Assembly: GCF_020559915.1 (NCBI RefSeq)
Contig: NZ_JAJCLZ010000003.1
Location: 1 to 64,000, forward strand
Source: Ruminococcus sp. 210702-SL.1.03
Lineage (GTDB): Bacteria > Bacillota > Clostridia > Oscillospirales > Ruminococcaceae
Reading direction: 5' to 3'
DNA length: 64,000 nucleotides
The position numbers and the translations under genes were made by a program. This document shows positions 17,615-26,043 of this stretch, in pieces (position 1 is the first letter of the stretch; each line of letters begins with the position of its first letter). Under the pieces are notes generated by a model. It worked only from the letters and a program-made list of their open reading frames with translations, had not been told where the DNA came from and made no database searches.

Positions 17615-18559
17615 ATGAACAAATTTGAGCAGAGAAACAGCTACGGCGGCTCGCACGGGCTGATGGATTCCATCGACACCAATACGGGCGAAACTGCGGC
17701 TTATGAAGCCCCTGAACAGTCGGAAGATTCTGCAAATACGGGCGCTGCTAACGGCATGGGCAACATGGATAATGTCGGCAACATGAACGGCATGAACGCG
17801 GGCATTTCCGATATGTACAGCCAACCTCAGCAGGGCGGTTATCAGCAAGGTGCTTACCAACAGGGTGCTTATCAACAGGGTAATTATCAACAGGGTAATT
17901 ATCAACAGGGTGGTTATCAGCAAGGCGGCATGGGCGCTCCGCAGAGCGGTTACTACAATGCAAATGCGAACGCAGGCACTGCTGATATACCAAAGTACGA
18001 TTCTTTCCGCCCCGCGCGCAACGTCGCTTCGCCTGAGCGGTACATACTCGGCATAATCGGCGCGCTGATAGGCTCGGCGCTGGGAATGGTAGTTTGGTGC
18101 ATATTCGGTGCGCTCGGCTACATCTCTTGGATAGGCGGTCTGGCGCTCGCGGCAGGTGCTTTCTTCGGCTATCTGATCGGCGCAAAGACCATCGGCAAAC
18201 TGGGCATGATGCTTATCGTGATAATTCTCGCAGGCTCGGTGTACGTCGGCAACAGGCTTAGCTACTCTATCGACCTTTACAGGGAATTTCAAGATTTTAA
18301 GGAAGAAGACGCGGGATTTTACGATTATTTCGATATGGATCCCAACGCCGGTATTCCAGAGATATTTATGAATTTCGACCAGTATTACGAAGGTCTTGGC
18401 GAAGTGTATGATTACATAAAGCTGTACAGCCCCGTAGAAGTAAAAGACCTTACCGACCCGAGAGCGGCGTACTACGGCGACCTTGTGAAGAGCTACGTTA
18501 TGACAGGCGTGGCTTCGCTGGTGTTCTTCCTCGACAGACGGCGCAAGGGCATGATATAA
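17615..18559 (+). CDS. Membrane protein with a Gln/Gly/Tyr/Asn-rich N-terminal repeat
   Basis: I do not recognise the family. The first 100 residues or so are low-complexity: Gly/Asn/Met, then six pentapeptides of the form QQG(A/N/G)Y. Residues from about 140 form two or three membrane spans (YILGIIGALIGSALGMVVW, ISWIGGLALAAGAFFGYLIG, MMLIVIILAGSVYVGN). An acidic/aromatic stretch and a last hydrophobic segment before a basic RRRKG tail follow. A disordered sticky N-terminus on the cytoplasmic side is likely. ACAGGAGAA precedes the ATG. It lies between crcB and iorB in the same operon; a functional link to IorAB is unproven. Confidence 0.75.
   Translation: MNKFEQRNSYGGSHGLMDSIDTNTGETAAYEAPEQSEDSANTGAANGMGNMDNVGNMNGMNAGISDMYSQPQQGGYQQGAYQQGAYQQGNYQQGNYQQGGYQQGGMGAPQSGYYNANANAGTADIPKYDSFRPARNVASPERYILGIIGALIGSALGMVVWCIFGALGYISWIGGLALAAGAFFGYLIGAKTIGKLGMMLIVIILAGSVYVGNRLSYSIDLYREFQDFKEEDAGFYDYFDMDPNAGIPEIFMNFDQYYEGLGEVYDYIKLYSPVEVKDLTDPRAAYYGDLVKSYVMTGVASLVFFLDRRRKGMI
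17828..17929 (+). repeat. 15-bp coding tandem repeat (QQGxY units)
   Basis: Six 15-bp units follow one another in frame, the middle ones differing mainly at the codon before Tyr (GGT, GCT, GCT, AAT, AAT, GGT). A partial seventh follows. The near-identity of neighbouring units at DNA level suggests recent slippage or recombination. Confidence 0.85.
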
Positions 18560-18631
18560 AGCAAAAGTTTTCTCTCTCAAAAAAAATACAACGCGCATAA
18601 TACGCGCATTTATCCGAAAGGAATGAATAAA

Positions 18632-19207
18632 ATGGAAACTAGATCTATAATGATAGTAGGAGTAGGCGGACAGGGTACGCTGCTAGCTTCGAGAATACTG
18701 GGCAGCGTTTTCCTCGCACAGGGCTACGACGTAAAGGTGAGCGAAGTGCACGGAATGAGCCAGCGCGGCGGCTCGGTAGTTACATATGTAAAGTACGGCG
18801 ATAAGGTCTACTCGCCCGTAGTAGAAAAAGGCGAGGCTGACGTTATCATCAGCTTTGAGCAGCTCGAGTCGGCAAGATGGCTGCCATACCTCAAAAAGGG
18901 CGGTAAGCTTGTAACTTCCGACCAGATGCTCGACCCCATGCCCGTTATAACCGGTATGGCGGTATACCCGGAAAACATTATCGGCAAGATAAAGGATATG
19001 GGCGTTGAAGTTACCTCGGTAGACGCTCTCGACCTCGCCGAGCAGGCGGGTACGGCTAAGGCTGCGAACGTAGTGCTCATGGGCGTGGTATCCAAAAAGC
19101 TGCCTTTTGAAGAAAGCGTATGGCAGGAGGCGCTCGAGCAGTGCGTTCCCGCAAAGTTCCTCGAGCTGAACAAAAAGGCTTTCGAGCTGGGCAGAGAAGA
19201 GGTTTGA
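18632..19207 (+). CDS. iorB: Indolepyruvate:ferredoxin oxidoreductase, beta subunit
   Basis: This is the gamma/beta-type partner of IorA (2-oxoacid:acceptor oxidoreductase gamma family). The N-terminus carries GVGGQGTLLASRILG, and VSEVHGMSQRGGSVVTYVK is the family block that contacts the TPP subunit. I choose the ATG at 18632 (191 residues) because AAAGGA at 18617-18622 is too close to the other in-frame ATG at 18623. It ends one base before the HD gene, so cotranscription is clear. Confidence 0.92.
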   Translation: METRSIMIVGVGGQGTLLASRILGSVFLAQGYDVKVSEVHGMSQRGGSVVTYVKYGDKVYSPVVEKGEADVIISFEQLESARWLPYLKKGGKLVTSDQMLDPMPVITGMAVYPENIIGKIKDMGVEVTSVDALDLAEQAGTAKAANVVLMGVVSKKLPFEESVWQEALEQCVPAKFLELNKKAFELGREEV

Positions 19208-19208
19208 C

Positions 19209-19706
19209 ATGAACGAGATAAACGCGCTTATCATAAAAATGACCGAGTATTATCGCGGCGACCCTAAGCGGATACAGCATTTTATAAAGGTGCACGAGTT
19301 CGCGCGAGTGATCGGCAGGGCAGAGGGACTTGATGTACGCACCATGTACTGCCTTGACGTCGCTTCGGTAGTGCACGATATTGGCATAAAGTCTGCGGAG
19401 GAGAAGTACGGCGCGGGGCACTGCGGCGGCAAATTGCAGGAGCAGCTTGGCCCTGAGCCTGCACGAAAAATGCTGACGGAGCTTGATCTCGACTGCGATA
19501 TTATCGACCGCGTGTGCTTTTTGATAGCCCATCACCACACATATGACGGCGTAGAGGGGCTTGACTGGCAGATATTGCTGGAAGCCGACTTTCTCGTAAA
19601 CGCTTATGAGGACGGGCTTGGCAAAGATGCTGTGTGCAGCTTTCGTGATAAGGTGTTTACCACAAAAACAGGAATAAAGCTGGCGAACGATATGTTCGGG
19701 CTTTGA
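19209..19706 (+). CDS. HD domain phosphohydrolase-like protein
   Basis: The 165-residue soluble protein has HD-superfamily metal motifs in order: H in FIKVHEFARVIG, HD in VVHDIGIK, HHH in IAHHHTY, and a late D in EADFLVNAY. Such small HD proteins are metal-dependent phosphohydrolases of mostly unknown substrate. It begins one base after the iorB stop and precedes paaK. A role in aryl-acetate metabolism is only suggested by position. Confidence 0.85.
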   Translation: MNEINALIIKMTEYYRGDPKRIQHFIKVHEFARVIGRAEGLDVRTMYCLDVASVVHDIGIKSAEEKYGAGHCGGKLQEQLGPEPARKMLTELDLDCDIIDRVCFLIAHHHTYDGVEGLDWQILLEADFLVNAYEDGLGKDAVCSFRDKVFTTKTGIKLANDMFGL

Positions 19707-19745
19707 CGATCGACAAAAATCAGTAAAAACAGGAGGTGTGTTCCA

Positions 19746-21053
19746 ATGGGAAAATATTGGAACGAAGAGATCGAGTGTATGCCCCGTGAGCAGATGAAAA
19801 AGCTTCAGGACGAAAGACTCGCAGCGCAGGTAAAGCACGTTTGGGATAATGTGCCCTACTACCGCAAGATGATGGAAGAAAAAGGCGTTACGCCCGATGA
19901 CATCAAGTCTACCGATGACCTGCATAAGCTGCCTTTTCTTACTAAGGCTGATCTGCGCGAGGCTTACCCCTACGGTCTGCTCGCTAAACCGCTCGATGAG
20001 TGCGTAAGGATACACTCCACCAGCGGCACTACGGGCAAGCGCGTAGTGGCTTTCTACACTCAGCACGATATTGACCTTTGGGACGACTGCTGCGCCAGAG
20101 CGATAACCGCTGCGGGCGGCACTAAGAGCGACGTTTGTCACATTGCCTACGGCTTCGGACTATTCACAGGCGGCGCGGGACTCAACGGCGGCTCGCACAA
20201 AGTAGGCTGCCTTACCCTGCCTATGTCTTCGGGCAACACCGAGCGCCAGATACAGTTTATGCAAGACCTCGGCTCTACCATTCTCTGCTGCACGCCATCC
20301 TACGCTGCGTACATCGGCGAAACGCTGAAAGAGATGGGCCTTACCCCCGACGATATAAAGCTGAAAGCCGGTATTTTCGGCGCTGAGCCTTGGACTGAGG
20401 AAATGCGCCGCGAGATCGAAAAGTCGCTCGGCATAAAGGCTTACGATATTTACGGACTTACCGAAACTAGCGGCCCGGGCGTGGCTTTCGAGTGCGAAGC
20501 GCAGCATGGTATGCACATCAACGAGGATAACTTTATCGCTGAGATAATCGATCCCGATACCGGCGAAGTGCTGCCCGAAGGCTCGAAGGGCGAGCTTGTT
20601 TTCACAAGCATAACTAAAGAAGCTTTCCCGCTGCTGAGATACCGCACCCGCGACATCTGCATACTCAGCCGTGAAAAATGCTCCTGCGGCAGAACGCTCG
20701 TCAAAATGACCAAGCCTATGGGCAGAAGCGACGATATGCTCATCATCAAGGGCGTAAACGTATTCCCCTCGCAGATAGAGTCGGTGCTGCTAAATATCAG
20801 CAAGGCTACGCCTAACTACCAGATAATAGTAGACCGCGTAGGCACTACCGATACTTTCGAGATACTGGTAGAGATCTCTGACGATATGTTCTCCGACACG
20901 GTAAAGACCATCGAAGAGCTTGCAAAGAAGATCTCGAACGACATACACTCTATACTGGGTATCCGCGCGAAGATCAAGCTGGTAGAGCCGAAGAGCATAC
21001 CGCGCTCTGAAGGCAAGGCTGTACGCGTTATCGACAAGCGAAAGCTGGTGTAA
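19746..21053 (+). CDS. paaK: Phenylacetate-CoA ligase family protein
   Basis: PaaK-type enzymes make aryl-acetyl-CoA from aryl acetate, ATP and CoA; next to IorAB they may run in reverse, conserving energy by turning the IorAB product into aryl acetate (known proposal for archaea and clostridia). The 435-residue protein has the AMP-binding loop HSTSGTTGKR, the YGLTETSGPG motif, the YRTRDIC motif and a C-terminal domain with the catalytic Lys region PRSEGKAVRVIDKRKL. AGGAGG precedes the ATG. The next gene starts directly at its stop. Confidence 0.93.
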   Translation: MGKYWNEEIECMPREQMKKLQDERLAAQVKHVWDNVPYYRKMMEEKGVTPDDIKSTDDLHKLPFLTKADLREAYPYGLLAKPLDECVRIHSTSGTTGKRVVAFYTQHDIDLWDDCCARAITAAGGTKSDVCHIAYGFGLFTGGAGLNGGSHKVGCLTLPMSSGNTERQIQFMQDLGSTILCCTPSYAAYIGETLKEMGLTPDDIKLKAGIFGAEPWTEEMRREIEKSLGIKAYDIYGLTETSGPGVAFECEAQHGMHINEDNFIAEIIDPDTGEVLPEGSKGELVFTSITKEAFPLLRYRTRDICILSREKCSCGRTLVKMTKPMGRSDDMLIIKGVNVFPSQIESVLLNISKATPNYQIIVDRVGTTDTFEILVEISDDMFSDTVKTIEELAKKISNDIHSILGIRAKIKLVEPKSIPRSEGKAVRVIDKRKLV

Positions 21054-21569
21054 ATGGCTGCGCCGGGAGTGCTTTTCGCGGTGGACGCCCTCTGCATAGA
21101 GCGTCTGCGCGCGATGAAAACGGCTGAAAGACCGGAGTACATATCGCAAGATCTGGAAGAGCTTTACTTTGAGGAATACCCCGAGCGCACCTGCGAGCTG
21201 GAAGGTTCGTGGGAGGCAATGCACCGCGCATTCACGGGAGGGGATTTCACATTCGACGGCTTCGACAGCGAAAAGTGCCCGCTGGGCATGGCGATACTGG
21301 GCGGCGAGCTTTTATATTTCGACGGCGAAAAGTTTGACGATTACATAATATCGGCAAAAACGCCCGAGCAGGTAAAGGCTGTAAACAGCGCCATAAGCGC
21401 GCTGACGGAAGCTGATTTCAAAAAAATGTACAAAAAGATCGGCAGCGATTATGAAGATAAAAGCGCCGAGGATTACGAATACACGCTGGAGTTTTTGCAG
21501 GACAGCGTACCCTTCTGGCGCTTTGCGGCAGAGCACGGGCTGTATGTACTATTCACAGCGGAGACCTAA
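21054..21569 (+). CDS. DUF1877 (YfbM-like) family protein
   Basis: The 171-residue soluble protein has the layout of the DUF1877/YfbM family: an N-terminal strand-helix with Leu/Glu-rich DLEELYFEEYPE, the block LEGSWEAMHRAFTG followed by LGMAILGGELLY, and C-terminal helices (DYEYTLEFLQDSVPFWRFAA). The function is unknown. It begins at the base after the paaK stop. No separate ribosome site is visible beyond purines in the paaK end, so expression is probably coupled. No membrane span or signal is seen. Confidence 0.72.
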   Translation: MAAPGVLFAVDALCIERLRAMKTAERPEYISQDLEELYFEEYPERTCELEGSWEAMHRAFTGGDFTFDGFDSEKCPLGMAILGGELLYFDGEKFDDYIISAKTPEQVKAVNSAISALTEADFKKMYKKIGSDYEDKSAEDYEYTLEFLQDSVPFWRFAAEHGLYVLFTAET

Positions 21570-21618
21570 TAAGTTCCACACAGGGATCTTAAATTAAAAA
21601 AGAAATGGGGTTATGAAC

Positions 21619-22053
21619 ATGACTGTAAAGCAGCTATCTATTTTTGTTGAAAACAGAGCGGGCAGACTTAGCGAGATAACTCGTCTGCTGGGCGATGCGG
21701 GCGTGAATATCCGCGCTATGAGCATTGCCGATACTAAGGATTTTGGCATACTGCGCCTTATCGTGAATGACAGCGAAAAGGCTCTTGAGGTGCTGAAAGC
21801 AAACAGCTTTGCCGTTACCATCACTTCGGTGCTGGCTATCCGCATCAGCGACAAGCCGGGCGGACTTGCCGAGGCTATGGAGTGCCTTTACAAGGACAAC
21901 ATCAGCGTAGAGTATATGTACGCGGCATTCCTTAACGAAACTGACGAGAGCGCGTATTTGGTGCTGCGCGTTGACAAGGCTGACGAGGCTATCCGCGCGC
22001 TGAACGAGGGCGGCTTCAAGCTGGTATCTGACGAAGAGCTCAAATCCATGTGA
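21619..22053 (+). CDS. Tandem ACT domain protein
   Basis: Two ACT domains (residues about 3-65 and 70-140) make up the whole 144-residue protein: QLSIFVENRAGRLSEITRLL, then IRISDKPGGLAEAMECLY. ACT pairs bind amino acids; such proteins lie next to paaK in many clostridia, so this is likely an aromatic amino acid sensor or regulator for the operon (inference). I choose the second in-frame ATG (21619) because GGGG at 21607-21610 is only two bases from the ATG at 21613. A terminator follows. Confidence 0.87.
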   Translation: MTVKQLSIFVENRAGRLSEITRLLGDAGVNIRAMSIADTKDFGILRLIVNDSEKALEVLKANSFAVTITSVLAIRISDKPGGLAEAMECLYKDNISVEYMYAAFLNETDESAYLVLRVDKADEAIRALNEGGFKLVSDEELKSM

Positions 22054-22074
22054 TTTAACTGCATGAAAAAAACT

Positions 22075-22116
22075 AAAGCGGAGAACTTCTGAAAAATGGA
22101 GTTCTCCGCTTTTTTG
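22075..22116. terminator. Terminator ending the ior/paaK operon, probably bidirectional
   Basis: Stem AAGCGGAGAACT pairs with AGTTCTCCGCTT around a loop at about 22088-22099, followed by a T-run on + and, on the minus strand, T-rich sequence before 22075. The convergent histidine kinase gene ends at 22126. Confidence 0.85.
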
Positions 22117-22125
22117 TTTCGCAAA

Positions 22126-23679
22126 TCATTTCTTGTCATCTGAGGATATTAGCTCGACCTCTACCGTCGGGTTGTTGTCCTCTGCATGACCATCGTCGAT
22201 GGCGGGCAGGGTTATCAGCACGGTAGTGCCTACATTTTCCTCGCTGTTTATCGTCAGCGTACCGCCGTGGCGGGTGATTATCTCGTTCGCAACGGCAAGA
22301 CCTATGCCCGAGCCGCGGCGCGTGTGGTTTGCCTTAAAGAACTTCGTCTTTACCTTAGGCAAGTCCTCTTTGGAAATGCCTATGCCCGTATCCGAGACCA
22401 GTATGCAGATGTCGCCTTTTTCTTCGTAAGCCTCTACCGAAACGGTGCCGCCCTTGTCGGAATACTTTATCGCGTTGTCCACGATGTTTATGAAAACCTG
22501 CCGCAGGCGGTTCTTATCGCCGTAAACGAAGGGCAGCATAGTAGGCTCGTAATAATTCAGCGTTATGCCGAGCGCGCGGGCGCGTTCCTGATAGATAAGC
22601 ACTGTTTCTCCCAGTTCTGCCAAAATATCTATCTTATCCATTATCAGCGTCAGCCTGTTATCCTGTATGCGCGAGAAGTCAAGCAGCTCTTCCACCATCT
22701 GCGAAAGGCGCTCGGTTTCGGAAGTTATGACGCGCATGCCCTTTTTGAACGTATCGGGGTCGTCGATAGCGGTGAGCGTTTCGCTCCAGCCCTTTATCGC
22801 GGTCAGCGGCGTGCGCAGCTCGTGCGATACTGAGGAGATAAATTCGTTTTTCATCGACTCGGTATTTGAAAGCTCCTGCGCCATGTAGTTTATCGACTCG
22901 CAGAGGTCGCCGAGCTCATCGTCGCCCGTTTTCTCTATGCGCTCCGAGAAGTCGCCCTTAGCTATCTTTCGCGCTATCTGCCCGATCTTGATAACGGGGT
23001 AAACTATCGAGCGTATGAAAAATCTGCCCGAGAGGTAGATTATCAGTATTATGATGATAAAAACGGCGCACATCGCGGCCATTATCATAATTATCTGGTG
23101 GTCGATGTTTTTCATCGAGCTTACCATTCGCAGCGCCTTGTACTCGCAGCCGCTTATCGAGATCATCGCGGATACGGCGATGACTTTTTCGCCGCTCGGC
23201 AGGTCAAATACTGCGTAGGCCATGCCGCTTTCGGCGTTCTGTGCCTGGTCGAGGTCGGTCATTGGCGTGTCCTGCGAGGGCGAGAAACCAGAAGAGGTAA
23301 CGTCTACGCTGCCGTCATTGTTTATCGCCATCAGCTCTATGCTGTCCTTTTCCTCGTAGCCCTCTACCAGCGAGCGTATCTGCGAGGAGTAGTTTACGCT
23401 GCCGTCGCGCACGCCGTTTTGCAGGGTGTTGGTGATTATGTTCATGCGCGAGGTCAGGTACTGGCGCGCCGAGCCGTAGTAGTAATTTTTCAGCAGCACG
23501 CCCAGCAGCACGCCGATAACTATCAGCACGGCTATTACCACGCCTAAGCTGTTGCGCAGCCAGTGAGTGGCTATGCTTCTGCGCCCAAACCTGTTTTTGC
23601 TGCCGTCTGAGGCGGGCAGTTTCGCTTTGCCCGACTTTTTCGCGGCGCTTTTGCCGTCAGCGCCTTTCTTAAAAAACAA
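22126..23679 (-). CDS. Two-component sensor histidine kinase
   Basis: The 517-residue membrane kinase has a basic N-terminus, a span (LGVVIAVLIVIGVLLGVLLK), an outside sensor region of about 130 residues and a second span (IIMIMAAMCAVFIIIILIIY). HAMP, HisKA with SSVSHELRTPLTAIKGW (phospho-His) and a HATPase domain with N box, G1 DTGIGIS and G2 GSGIGLAV follow, then an acidic tail. The start appears to be a TTG with AAAGGCGG upstream. It follows the response regulator by 39 bases and the lipoprotein gene before that, so the lipoprotein may modulate the sensor. Confidence 0.9.
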   Translation of the reverse strand: MFFKKGADGKSAAKKSGKAKLPASDGSKNRFGRRSIATHWLRNSLGVVIAVLIVIGVLLGVLLKNYYYGSARQYLTSRMNIITNTLQNGVRDGSVNYSSQIRSLVEGYEEKDSIELMAINNDGSVDVTSSGFSPSQDTPMTDLDQAQNAESGMAYAVFDLPSGEKVIAVSAMISISGCEYKALRMVSSMKNIDHQIIMIMAAMCAVFIIIILIIYLSGRFFIRSIVYPVIKIGQIARKIAKGDFSERIEKTGDDELGDLCESINYMAQELSNTESMKNEFISSVSHELRTPLTAIKGWSETLTAIDDPDTFKKGMRVITSETERLSQMVEELLDFSRIQDNRLTLIMDKIDILAELGETVLIYQERARALGITLNYYEPTMLPFVYGDKNRLRQVFINIVDNAIKYSDKGGTVSVEAYEEKGDICILVSDTGIGISKEDLPKVKTKFFKANHTRRGSGIGLAVANEIITRHGGTLTINSEENVGTTVLITLPAIDDGHAEDNNPTVEVELISSDDKK

Positions 23680-23718
23680 TAGCCTTTCACCGCCTTTGCC
23701 GAGTGATCAGTGAGTTTA

Positions 23719-24417
23719 TCAGTTAGCCGACCACTTGTAGCCGAAGCCCCAAATGGTGAGTATGTACTTCGGGTTCGAGGGCTCGTCTTCTATCTTCATG
23801 CGTATTCTTCTGATATTTACGTCTACTATCTTGTCGTCGCCGAAGTAGTTTTCGCCCCAAATGTGGTTGAGTATACTGCTGCGGTCGAGGGCGGTGTTCT
23901 GATTTTTAAAGAAATACTCCATTATCTGGTATTCTACCTGCGTGAGGTCTATCTGCACACCGTTCTTGAAAACGGTGCGGCTCTTGAGGTTTAGGGTGAA
24001 AGGGCCGCTGTTGATAACGGAAGCCGTTTCAGCCTTTGAGTGCACCATGCTTACTCGGCGGCAAACTGCGTCTACTCGCGCGATAAGTTCTGAGATAGAG
24101 AAAGGCTTTGTTATGTAGTCGTCCGCGCCCATCATCAGCGAGGATATTTTATCCATCTCCTGTGATTTTGCGGAAAGCATTATTATGCCCATAGTTTCGT
24201 TTTGCTCGCGGAATTTCTTGCATACCTGCATACCGTCTATTCCGGGCATCATTATGTCGAGCAGCGCCACGTCAAAGCCGCCGTCCTCGTTTTCAAAAGC
24301 TTTCAGCGCGTCCTCGCCGCAGCATACGTCTACTACGTCGTAGCCGCTGCGCTTTAAATTTATCACAACGAAATCTCTGATAGACTCTTCGTCCTCGCAT
24401 ACAAGAACTTTTTTCAT
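23719..24417 (-). CDS. OmpR/PhoB-family response regulator
   Basis: The protein has a receiver domain with the acidic pocket CEDEE, phospho-acceptor D54 in LLDIMMPG and the switch Lys in YITKPFS. A winged-helix DNA-binding domain follows (VEYQIMEYFFKN, SILNHIWGENYFGDDKIVDV, RRIRMKIE). The 232-residue start at 24417 is preferred over the ATG at 24426, which abuts the AAAGGA site; the former has nine-base spacing. It pairs with the downstream sensor kinase. Target genes are unknown. Confidence 0.92.
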   Translation of the reverse strand: MKKVLVCEDEESIRDFVVINLKRSGYDVVDVCCGEDALKAFENEDGGFDVALLDIMMPGIDGMQVCKKFREQNETMGIIMLSAKSQEMDKISSLMMGADDYITKPFSISELIARVDAVCRRVSMVHSKAETASVINSGPFTLNLKSRTVFKNGVQIDLTQVEYQIMEYFFKNQNTALDRSSILNHIWGENYFGDDKIVDVNIRRIRMKIEDEPSNPKYILTIWGFGYKWSAN

Positions 24418-24439
24418 TTCAGCCATTCCTTTCTTTCAG

Positions 24440-25777
24440 TCAGTTTATGATATAAAAACTATTCTGCACCTCGTCGATGGTGAGTATAAGTTTTTCGCGT
24501 TTGTTTGTTGGCAGCTTTACCAGATAATCTATCTGTCCGCGCGAGGCGATGAGCTGGTAGCCGTCGTAGGTGTATTCGTCAGAAGCTTCTTTGGCGACAG
24601 TGCGTATACGCATAAGCTCGGTCATGTCGGCGTTTATGTTGCCCATGTATTTGTAAAAGACCGCCTCGCCCGTATCGGCGTCCAGCTTTACCGTTACCGC
24701 CTCCGACCAGCGCGACGGGAAGGCGAGTGTGTAGCCGTCGGCAACGGAATAATAGCCCGTTATCTTCGGCGAAAGCTCGTAGAAATCTTTATACTGGCAC
24801 CATGTGGTCTTTAAAAGCTGCTCTTCCGAAACAGCGTCCTCGTAGCCCAGCATAGGCTTTGTAGTGGGTATCTCATAAACGCCGTCGCCGTCAACGTCGC
24901 TGCAATAGTACCCCGCGGGGCGCGTGCAGGTCGAGAGCATATCCGCGCTGCGTTGCGCTACGGGATTTTGCAGACCAGAGTAGCGGTAGAAGATTATCTC
25001 AGTCCTCAGCTGCCCGTCGGTATCCTGCTCGTCGATGTAAACTGCGTTGCCGCCGCCCGCCAGCCTGCCGCTGTAAGCCTGCAAATAGCTCTGCGTGCCC
25101 GCGCACATATCTATGCCGTCGTCCTTAGTGATCTTGCCGTTTTCGACGTGCAGCAGGTAAGCTTTTGCGGCGGCCGCGGCGTTTTCGGTATTCTGCGGTT
25201 TCTGAACAGTTATCAGCTCGTCAGAGCTGTCGGAATTTATATCCACAGCTTCCAGCAGCGAGTATGTGTCGGTGCCTATGCGCTGAAAGCTGCCATTATT
25301 AAAGGTATAGATCTCGAGGGTGTTGTCGCCCGCCATGTTTTGGTAGCCGACGAGTATGTCGCGCTCGCCGCCCATAGATGATATTATCACCTTGTCGATT
25401 TCAGAGCCAGCGCCCGCTATCTCTTTTACCGAGTACCATGTGCCGTCCTCTTTTTTATCCAGCAGATTTACCCGTATTCCCTCATTTTCAGAGCCTGAGT
25501 ATTCGTAAAACACCAGAGCTTCGTCAGTAGGTTCGTCGTCGAGGTCGGCTATGACGTATGCCGAGCGGTAAGCGCCGTTTCGCGGATATTTCAGCGTAAC
25601 GTTCCTGCCAACGGCGGAGATCAGCGCCTCGTGTATCTGCGACTGTTCTTCCGTAAGCTTAGGTGCGGCGAGCAGACCCTCAATGGTGAAATTCGCGCTT
25701 GAGCAGCCCGTACTGCCCGCAAAAACGAGTGCGGCGAGCGCCGAAGCGGCTATTTGTTTAAAAGCCAAGCCTGCCAT
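24440..25777 (-). CDS. Lipoprotein with beta-propeller-like (FG-GAP-type) repeats
   Basis: The 445-residue protein has a lipoprotein signal (SALAALVFAGSTGC, lipid Cys in the lipobox). The repeated strands (SAYVIADLDDEPTDEALVFY, LLEAVDINSDSSDELITVQ, YYCSDVDGDGVYEIPTT) resemble Ca-loop beta-propeller repeats of the FG-GAP type. It lies outside the membrane, first in an operon with a response regulator and sensor kinase. I infer a surface sensor accessory role but cannot name a ligand. AAAGGA stands ten bases before the ATG. Confidence 0.8.
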   Translation of the reverse strand: MAGLAFKQIAASALAALVFAGSTGCSSANFTIEGLLAAPKLTEEQSQIHEALISAVGRNVTLKYPRNGAYRSAYVIADLDDEPTDEALVFYEYSGSENEGIRVNLLDKKEDGTWYSVKEIAGAGSEIDKVIISSMGGERDILVGYQNMAGDNTLEIYTFNNGSFQRIGTDTYSLLEAVDINSDSSDELITVQKPQNTENAAAAAKAYLLHVENGKITKDDGIDMCAGTQSYLQAYSGRLAGGGNAVYIDEQDTDGQLRTEIIFYRYSGLQNPVAQRSADMLSTCTRPAGYYCSDVDGDGVYEIPTTKPMLGYEDAVSEEQLLKTTWCQYKDFYELSPKITGYYSVADGYTLAFPSRWSEAVTVKLDADTGEAVFYKYMGNINADMTELMRIRTVAKEASDEYTYDGYQLIASRGQIDYLVKLPTNKREKLILTIDEVQNSFYIIN

Positions 25778-25829
25778 GCCATCACATTCCTTTCTGAAAA
25801 AATATCCGCGGTGTTGTCATACACTTTAT

Positions 25830-25858
25830 ATTATAACACACGGCGAGAAAAAAATCAA
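25830..25858 (-). promoter_or_regulatory. Promoter of the lipoprotein/two-component operon
   Basis: On the minus strand TTGATT (25853-25858) and TATAAT (25830-25835) have a 17-base spacer, about 50 bases before the ATG at 25777. It is divergent from the metG promoter. Confidence 0.65.
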
Positions 25859-25896
25859 GCGTTTTTTCGGTGCGAAACTGCTTTGCAAAATTCGTC

Positions 25897-25925
25897 TTGA
25901 CAAACTGCTTGAATAGTAGTATAAT
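25897..25925 (+). promoter_or_regulatory. Promoter of metG
   Basis: Consensus TTGACA (25897-25902) and consensus TATAAT (25920-25925) with a 17-base spacer: a very strong promoter. Transcription would start at about 25932, right at the foot of the palindrome described next. Confidence 0.85.
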
Positions 25926-25932
25926 AGTATAG

Positions 25933-25963
25933 GCAGCACCGCACAATAGTTGTGCGGTGTTGC
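25933..25963. repeat. Long palindrome in the metG leader, related to the 7.3-kb element
   Basis: Fourteen bases pair with fourteen around a TAG loop (GCAGCACCGCACAA / TTGTGCGGTGTTGC, one G-T pair). It forms a stable hairpin at the very 5' end of the metG mRNA. The right half (ACAATAGTTGT, CG, TTGC) matches the right end of the element at 7478-7505. It is either an inserted repeat palindrome or an mRNA-stabilising 5' hairpin; no T-run follows, so it is not a terminator. Confidence 0.7.
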
Positions 25964-26043
25964 ATAATAGCGGTTCACTCTGAAACATGGGCGCGCCGCT
26001 CAAAAAACGCGCGGGTGCGCGGTATCTTTTGGGAGGAATTATA

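Noticed and set aside
17828..17929. Possible CRISPR or satellite repeat
   Set aside because: Units are 15 bp, contiguous and in frame with a protein; there are no spacers or cas genes.
25987..26043. 19-residue extension of MetG
   Set aside because: No ribosome site; the strong GGGAGGA site and the family N-terminus fix the start at 26044.
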